Assembly (NCBI GenBank): GCA_037447655.1
Contig: JBBHKE010002370.1
Coordinates: forward strand, 261,753-325,752
DNA length: 64,000 nucleotides
Direction of reading: 5' to 3'
Source: Zygnema cylindricum
Lineage: Eukaryota; Streptophyta; Zygnematophyceae; Zygnematales; Zygnemataceae
Translations under genes and position numbers: made by a program
In this document: in pieces, positions 61,101 through 64,000 of the stretch
Layout of the letters: each line of letters begins with the position of its first letter
Numbering within the stretch: the first letter of the stretch is position 1
The notes under the pieces: generated by a model
Seen by the model: only the letters and a program-made list of their open reading frames with translations
Database searches by the model: none
Told to the model about the DNA's origin: nothing

Positions 61101-63795
61101 AAAAGAACCCACGACACTGGCCCATAGTTTCGGAACTTGGCAGTCAGTACCTGGGCAGCACCAGCAGTATCGTGAACAGACTCCCGGGTCACACCCAGCT
61201 TCATCAAAGTCGCCTCACATTGGGCAAGAGCCTGTTCCCCGGCATCTCCCAGTTAGACCACAATGGCCGCTCTCGGCAGTGGCGACACTTGTACTGCACG
61301 CAGATGGCTAGCCATGCGAAATTCATAAAGTCTCAAATAAAAAAGCAGACAAAAATGACAGGCAGATTACATGAGGTTACCATGTATACAACTTAATTTG
61401 AGATGTCATAGTAAAAATAATAATAACAATGATAATATCAATAGTGATAGCAATGATAATAACAATAATAATGATGATAATGATAACGATAGTTACTGAT
61501 TATTGTTATTATTATTTGGTGGATTACTTGCCTTGAAGACATGCTGTACAAACTTTGCACTAATTGAATCATGGACAAAGCTACATAGCCACATAGAATT
61601 TCACTAATATAGAACACAATAACGCACTTTGGCGAATGTTTACCACTTATGCCTTTGATCCTACATGTGCATTTGCATGGAAGTTACTTTCTAGAACAAA
61701 ATCCAAAAGTGGTTCCAGCAAGTAGTTTGTTAGAACCAGTAAAAACTATTTAAATCAGTATCTGCTACTTTAGAAGTCCAGCTTACCAGTAAAAACTATT
61801 TGAATCAGTATCTGCTACTTTAGAAGTCCAGCTTATGGTACTAAATGTAAAATCCATTTCCAATACAACCTCGGGTTTTTAAACGTAATCCAGAAGAATT
61901 GGTAAAGAATAATGGTAAAGAATTTACTTTTACCATCTTTTGAAACTTAAGAGCCAGATGTTCTCACAAAAAAATACCTAAATGTCTGGAATCCGAAATT
62001 ACTGGCTCTTCAATAGCTTCAGATATTTTCCTTTCCATTTTATACGCAGTACTTAAAAATAACCTCAAAAGCTTCCCAGTGGATGGTCTCCGGATTAATT
62101 TCTACAGCTGTTCTATTTGTTTGATATTATACTTTGCTATTGCTCATAACAATTTGACTGTGGGGTAAGAGACCACTCGATGAAATAAGGATATTTTGGT
62201 TTACCACCTCAAAATATGGGTACAAAATTGCATGCGCCTCCAATTTCATAGAGGTTAAGAAAACTCAGCTACCCATGAATCACTATTAACGTTAAGAAAC
62301 ATATTAGTATTAATAATTATATTTCTGGTGCTAAAGACGTGGGCAATTGTGAACCGCAAGAAAAATTAGCATTAAGAAATCAACAATTGATATTATTGCC
62401 GCTATTTTGAGTGCGGAGGGGAAAAAAAAACGGGGCCGAATTAGTGTTATTAATGATAATAATAATTCACGGTGTTCCAGTTTGGAACATGGGTTGATTG
62501 GTCAATCATTTGCAAGTCGGCAACTGGTATGTTCACTGACCTGTGGGTGGCTCAATACACGTTTGAGGTCCCCAATCTGAGTTCCCGGGAGGGCCAAAAG
62601 GCAATGGTTGACAGACAGCTGCACTTCTCCCACAATGTGAAGGCGGTGGCGCAGCAGAAGATCGTAATTGCGATGGATGCTACCCCCTAAGGAGTTCTCA
62701 ATAGGAAGAACAGCCCTGTCCACAAGCCACAGCTCTACAGCCTGACAGAAACAAAAAATGTCCATAAAATCAGTCGAGTCTCACTTCGGTAGGATGGGTG
62801 AATTCTTCAGACGTTATACGTTAAAAATGATCAGACATTGCTGAGATACGTCGCGAAAAAACTCGGATGAATATGTAACCATAGACTCCATTCTCTTGTT
62901 CACTCTGCCAGTAGCTGCTTCGACTAAAGTGAGAGCTACTGCTAGCAAGGCAAAACAGCAGGAGCTCTCAGTTTTTCAAAGTGACAATGGCCCAAAGAAA
63001 TCGACAAGCTGCGTACTGCCCTGGACTGCAGATGAGAGCAAATAGCAAAATGGCTGGCCGACTATGACATTGAGTTATATCACAAACGAAGACTCTCTGT
63101 GGCATATCATTTCAAATCAACCCAAGAAAACAGAGCATGCTGACAGATACATGACTGCCCGTCACTTGAGCTACCGAACTATTAGCATTACCACTTTAGT
63201 AGAACTTTAAATTACGTTTTACCACGTGGCTTATTGTGGGCTACTTAAAGATATAGTGTTATTCACGCTTTGTGATTTTGGGTCAAAAAAACAGTCGTAT
63301 GAATTGGAGTGATTGACTAGTATACCATGCATAGTGTATAGCAATCACTCCTCACCTGAAAAGCCGCCTCAAATTGTTCGCATGGCACCGGCTCACAATC
63401 AGGATACGCCTTGGCAGCTGCTGCTTCGCTGTATGCCCCGGGAACCCCCTGTTCATACCATATAAAAACCCCAGCATGTATGAGGCACTGCCAATGTTGA
63501 CACATAGGCCATTAACGGGAGAGAATATTACCCTCAGACTGAGGGTGAATCATACACTTTTATGAGTAACCATGCGTAGTCAGCTGCCTCCGGCCAGCGA
63601 AGGAGCACATACACGGAGAGACAGGCAGATACACACACACGCATAGGAAGAGGGAAAGGGAGAGGGAGAAAGAAGGGATAGATACCTGGTATGCTACGCG
63701 TAGACCTGTTGAAATCAGCTGTGGTTTGGAATTGGAGACTGACAGAGGTTCTGCAAGTTCCAAAAGACTACGGGAAGTCAAATACTTACCAAACA
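58109..63795 (-). CDS. ADT: Arogenate/prephenate dehydratase (ADT/PDT), 5' end outside window
   Basis: It converts arogenate or prephenate to phenylalanine or phenylpyruvate, in plants mainly in plastids. Exons: about 63795-63686, 63448-63356, 62741-62541, 61231-61151, 60899-60804, 60402-60325, 60072-59983, 59224-59157, 58826-58709 and 58177-58109. Phases agree from the second onward. Seen: [71 protein letters not shown], the catalytic TRF block ([12 protein letters not shown]), then the ACT domain with [19 protein letters not shown], the IESRP phenylalanine-binding motif, and FRVLG-type end ([11 protein letters not shown]). The short segment between IESRP and HHFDYLFY differs from flowering-plant enzymes. 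The transit peptide and first exon or exons lie past 64000, and the 5' limit of the first visible exon is uncertain. A core-B MITE lies in the intron at 61232-62540. Confidence 0.93.
61390..61520. repeat. Low-complexity AAT/GAT tract in an ADT intron
   Basis: Imperfect trinucleotide runs of AAT, GAT and AAC cover about 120 bp, just upstream (in the gene's direction) of the exon at 61231-61151. Confidence 0.85.
61736..61835. repeat. 50-bp tandem duplication in an ADT intron
   Basis: Units 61736-61785 and 61786-61835 differ at one base. Each runs from CCAGTAAAAACTATTT to TAGAAGTCCAGCTTA. Confidence 0.95.
62270..62476. mobile_element. Core-B MITE in an ADT intron
   Basis: Left end TACCCATGAATCACTATTAAC; right end AATAATTCACGGTGTT. 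The core (GACGTGGGCAATTGTGAACCG, AATTAGCATTAAGAAATC) matches the element at the ABC1K splice donor. Confidence 0.7.
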
Positions 63796-64000
63796 AAATA
63801 TGGTGCTTCATATTACATTTTCGCTCCGCAAATTCAGGCTTCCTCTCTTAATTAAAAGAGCCCGAATGACTCCTGCATAGATTTTAAAGGACTCAAACCT
63901 TTCATTTCAAACATCTTTGGTGCTGGGCTGAGATGAATTTCCAAAATTATGCTGAAAAGACTTGCTCGGTAAACCATGGGGTTTTACAGCTGCTGTTAAA

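Noticed and set aside
1-64000. CRISPR arrays, bacterial operons, rRNA or tRNA genes
   Set aside because: No regularly spaced repeats with unique spacers, no ribosome-binding sites before frames, and no convincing tRNA A/B box pair was seen. The genes are spliced eukaryotic genes.

Overview
The window is nuclear DNA from a eukaryote, almost certainly a streptophyte (a land plant or a close charophyte relative). Every confident gene is intron-rich with GT-AG splicing and is a plant-type protein. Among them are a TORTIFOLIA1/SPIRAL2-like microtubule protein (a plant family), an arogenate/prephenate dehydratase and a THO6/DWA1-like WD40 protein. I cannot name the species. Exons were joined by hand from conserved family sequence, splice sites and codon phase; no search or alignment was run.

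Layout. 79-5357 (minus): C-terminal part of a TOR1/SPR2-like protein with no HEAT-repeat N-terminus in the window. 5358-9590: repeat-rich spacer. 9591-17553 (minus): complete 14-exon DNA topoisomerase I gene, 917 residues. 17554-20398: head-to-head spacer filled by a tandem duplication, a TA-flanked inverted-repeat element, a hAT element and the end of a MITE. 20399-20839 (plus): small single-exon gene, probably complex I subunit B14.5a/NDUFA7. 20840-31236: gene-poor, with LINE relics and MITEs. 31237-38085 (plus): 11-exon ABC1/ADCK-type kinase gene, 526 residues. 38086-44043: LINE relic, MITEs and a large foldback element. 44044-54331 (plus): 12-exon THO6/DWA1-like gene, 411 residues. 54332-58108: intergenic with two MITEs. 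58109 to about 63795 (minus): 3' ten exons of an arogenate/prephenate dehydratase gene whose 5' end lies beyond the right edge.

The genes are unrelated housekeeping functions (microtubules, DNA topology, respiration, a mitochondrial or plastid kinase, mRNA export, phenylalanine synthesis). They form no operon or pathway cluster, and I see no new gene system. The striking layer is the transposon content. More than 15 short elements share one terminal inverted repeat (CACCGTGAATCGCTATTAG-like, flanked by TA) but have several unrelated interiors. They lie in introns of at least four of the five multi-exon genes and close upstream of the B14.5a gene. One of them supplies positions +4 onward of a splice donor in the kinase gene.
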